A stretch of DNA of 64,000 bases from Cinnamomum chago. Taxonomy: Eukaryota; Streptophyta; Magnoliopsida; Laurales; Lauraceae. The notes below the pieces were generated by a model. The model ran no database searches and was not told the origin of the DNA. It was given only the letters and a program-made list of their open reading frames with translations. Both the position numbers and the translations under genes were made by a program. Shown piece by piece: positions 61,155-64,000 of this stretch (positions are counted from its first letter, which is position 1; the number at the start of each line of letters is the position of its first letter). Location of the stretch: positions 32,042,501 through 32,106,500 of the forward strand of contig CP142452.1 in assembly GCA_038049695.1 (NCBI GenBank), written 5' to 3'.

Positions 61155-64000
61155 CGTGCCCGGCAAGTTTCTAGGGCAAAGAAGCCCGTTTACTCATTTT
61201 GGGCGCTCGGAGGCTCGTTTTCTAGGTTTGAAAGCTAATGTTCTAACCTAAACCTACGTTTCAACTGTACGGGCAATCCGGGATTTAGAATCTCCCTCTG
61301 TCAGTTCTTACAAGTCCTGAATGAGTAGGGGCCCGTGGCCGTCAAGTTTCACGGGCAACGGACCCCGTCTGCTGATTTAGTGCGCCCGCAGGCTCGTTTT
61401 CTAGGTTTTAAGCTAACGTTCTAACTTAAATCTACGTTCTAACTGTACGGGCAATCCGGGACTCGTAATCTCGTTCCGTCAGTTCCTGCAAGTCATGAAT
61501 GACTAGAGGCCCGTCTCATCAAGTTTCAGGGGCAACGGAGCCCGTTTGCTCATTTTGGGCACATGGAGGCTTGTTTTCTAGATTTTAAGTTAACGATTTA
61601 ACTTAAACCTACGTTTCATATGTACGGAAAATCCGGGATTCGGAACCTTATTCCGTCAGTTTTTGCATGTCATGAATGACTAGGTGTCCGTGCCCTTAAA
61701 ATTTCACGGGCAACGGAGCCAGTTAGCTCTTTTTGGGCGCTTGTAGGCTTATTTTCTAGGTTTAAGCTAATGTTCTAACTTTTAAACCTACGTTTCAATT
61801 GTACGGACCATCCGGAATTTACAATCTCGATCCGTCATTTCCTACAAGTCATGAATGACTACGGACCCGTGCCCGTCAAATTTCACGGGCAGCGGACCCC
61901 GTTTGCTCATTAAGGGATCCCGGAAGCTCGTTTTCTAGATTTAAAGCTTACGTTCTAACTTAAACCTATGTTTCAACCGTACGGGCAATCCGGTAATCGA
62001 ATTCTCGTTCTGTCAGTTCCTGCAAGTCGTGAATCACTAGGAGCCCGTGCCCGTCAAGTCTCCCAAGCAACGAAGCCCGTTTGCTTTTTTTGGGCGCCCG
62101 GACTTTCGTTTTCTATGTTTTAAGCTAACGTTCTAACTTAAACTTACGTTTCGACTGTACGTGCAATCCGGGATTCGAAATCTCGTTCCTTCAATTCCTG
62201 TAAGTAATGAATGACTAGGAGCCTGTGCCTGGGAAGTTTCTAGGGAAATAGAGCCCGTTTTCTCATTTTGGGCGCTCGGAGGCTCGTTTTCTAGGTTTTA
62301 AGCTAACGTTCTAACCTAAACATAGCTTCCACCTGTGCGGGCAATCCGGGATTCGGAATCTCGTTCCGTCAGTTCCTGTGAGCCATCAAAGACTATAGTC
62401 CCATTCCCGTCAAGTTTCGACGGCAACGGAGCCCGTTTTCTCATTTTGGGCGCTCGGAGGCTCATTTTCTAGGTTTTAAGATAATGTTCTAACCTAAAAC
62501 TACGTTTCAACTGTACGGGCAATCCGGGATTTAGAATCTCGTTCTGTCAGTTCTCACAAGTCCCGAATGAGTAGGGGCCCGTGGCCGTCAAGTTTCACGG
62601 GCAACGGACCCTGTCTGCTGATTTTGTGCGCCCGGAGGCTCGTTTTCTAGGTTTTAAGCTAACGATATAACTTAAATCTACGTTCTAACTGTACGGCAAT
62701 CCGGGACTCGTAATCTCGTTCCGTCAGTTCCTGCAAGTAATGAATGACTAGAGGCCCGTCTCGTCAAGTTTTAGGGGCAACGGAGCCCGTTTTCTCATTT
62801 TGGGCATATGGAGGCTTGTTTTCTAGGTTTTCAGTTAACGATCTAACTTAAACCTACGTTTCATATGTACGGAAAATCCGGGATTCGGAACCTCATTCCG
62901 TTAGTTCTTGCAAGTCATGAATGACTAGGTGTCCGTGCCCGTAAAGTTTCACGGGCAACGGAGCCAGTTAGCTCATTTTGGGCGCTTGGGGGCTTATTTT
63001 CTAGATTTAAGCTAGCTTTCTAACTTAGACCTACGTTTCAACTGTACGGACCATCCGGATTTCAGAATCTCGATCCGTCACTTCCAACAATTCATGAATG
63101 ACTACGGACCCGTGCCCGTCAAATTTCACGGGCAACGGACCCCGTTTGCTCATTAAGGGGTCTCGGAGGCTCGTTTTCTAGATTTAAAGCAAACGTTCTA
63201 ACTTAAACCTACGTTTCAACCGTACGGGCAATCTGATAATCGAATTCTCGTTCTGTGAGTTCCTACAAGTCGTGAATGACTAGGAGCCCGTGCCCGTCAA
63301 GTTTCCCATGCAACGGAGCCCGTTTGCTTATTTTGGGCGCCCGGACTTTCGTTTTCTATGTTTTAAGCTAACATTCTAACTTAAACTTACGTTTCGACTG
63401 TACGTGTAATCCGGGATTCGGAATCTCGTTCCGTCAATTCCTGTAAGTCATGAATGACTATGGGCCCGTGCCCGGCACGTTTCTAGGGCAATGAAGCCCG
63501 GTTTCTCATTTTGGGCGCTCGGAGGCTCGTTTTCTAGGTTTTAAGCTAACGTTCTAAACTAAACCTAGCTTTCAACCAACGAGTCAACTGTACGGGCAAT
63601 CCGGGATTCGGAATCTCGTTCCGTCAATTCTTGTAAGTCATGAATGACTAGGGGCCCGTGCCCGGCAAAGAATCCCGTTTTCTCATTTTGGGCGCTCGGA
63701 GGCTCGTTTTCTAGGTTTTAAAGCTAATGTTCTTACCTAAACCTGCGTTTCAACTGTACGGGCAATCCGGGATTTAGAATCTCCTTCTGTCTGTTCTTAC
63801 TAGTCCTGAATGCGTAGGGGCCCGTGGCCGTCAAGTTTCACGGACAACGGACCCCGTCTGCTGATTTTGTGCGCCCGGAGGCTCGTTTTCTAGGTTTTAA
63901 GCTAACGTTCTAACTTAAATCTACGTTCTAACTGTACGGCAATCCGGGACTCGTAATCTCGTTCCGTCAGTTCCTACAAGTCATGAATGACTAGAGGCCC
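61155..64000. repeat. Recent duplication of satellite block 55154–57999 (offset 6,001 bp)
   Basis: Family markers at 61458, 62703 and 63946 are each exactly 6,001 bp from 55457, 56702 and 57945. Rare variants are shared only by this pair: CTCCCTCTG at 55291/61292, AGGAGCCTGTGCCTGGG at 56217/62218, and the fused monomer AGCTTTCAACCAACGAGTC at 57567/63568. I saw about one difference near 61230 and few others. The copy runs to the window edge. Confidence 0.9.

Larger units (their letters stand above)
37987..64000. repeat. Centromere-type satellite array, ~178-bp monomer, about 146 copies
   Basis: The array starts right after GAAAACCTTGAAAA at 37986 and continues to the right edge with no inserted element. 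Monomer starts (AATCCGGG and variants) at 38165, 38342, 38521, 38699, 38878, 39055 and 39233 are 177–179 bp apart. Shared blocks are TCGTTCCGTCAGTTCCT, CAAGTCATGAATGACTAG, CCCGTGCCCGTCAAGTTTC and TCGTTTTCTAGGTTTTAAGC. It is clearly more GC- and CpG-rich than the left flank. There are at least eight monomer families. A ~178-bp satellite in a long array is the pattern of many plant centromeres; subtelomeric or knob satellites of similar length also exist, so function is inferred. Confidence 0.97.

Noticed and set aside
37987..64000. CRISPR array
   Set aside because: Regular repeats, but the units are ~178 bp, contiguous and without unique spacers, in a plant genome.

Overview
This window is nuclear DNA of a flowering plant. 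The signs are GT–AG introns inside recognisable plant gene fragments (ROP/RAC GTPase, TGA-type bZIP factor, ARG1-like DnaJ, UBX-protein UBA domain), plant LTR-retrotransposon hallmarks (tRNA-iMet and tRNA-Asp type primer sites, a Tat/Ogre-style 3' end), a CACTA-type transposon end, and a 26-kb array of a ~178-bp satellite, the usual length class of plant centromere repeats. I could not identify the species. I see no intact protein-coding gene and no convincing tRNA, rRNA or other RNA gene.

Layout. (1) 1–900 is AT-rich, intron-like sequence. (2) 1104–3746, minus strand, is a decayed retroelement with several short ORFs in shifting frames behind a degenerate tRNA-Met primer site; it may be an old endogenous pararetrovirus. 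(3) 6125–7345 is a 622-bp tandem duplication with a third copy at 20643–21293. Two small unrecognised exons follow at 7612–7862. (4) 8340–11945 and 26764–29945 are diverged direct copies of one repeat block, itself built from ~570–680-bp units. (5) 14700–19446 looks like the 3' end of a Tat/Ogre-like Ty3/gypsy element, with a large tandem array (alternating ~348/198-bp units) in its 3' untranslated region, then a polypurine tract and LTR start. (6) 19449–22000 holds a ROP GTPase pseudogene, a TRIM element, a CACTA-like end and a DnaJ exon fragment. A second ROP fragment lies at 29966–30172. (7) 33199–35167 holds two more orphan exons, UBA/UBX and TGA bZIP. (8) 35400–37986 is an LTR end, a tRNA-Asp-type primer site and a leader that is tandemly duplicated with an A-rich minisatellite. 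(9) 37987–64000 is an uninterrupted satellite array that runs off the right edge.

The most interesting part is the array. Roughly 146 monomers of ~178 bp form families arranged in 8-mer and 7-mer blocks. From about 48.7 kb these combine into a 15-mer higher-order repeat of ~2.67 kb. The last 2.8 kb is a near-identical copy of sequence exactly 6,001 bp upstream, with a mosaic monomer at the junction. The outer array (38–48 kb) is more diverged and irregular. The window therefore looks like a pericentromere-to-centromere (or other large satellite) boundary, with retrotransposons and gene debris on the left and a homogenising array on the right. The centromere assignment is inference from repeat length and structure, not proof.
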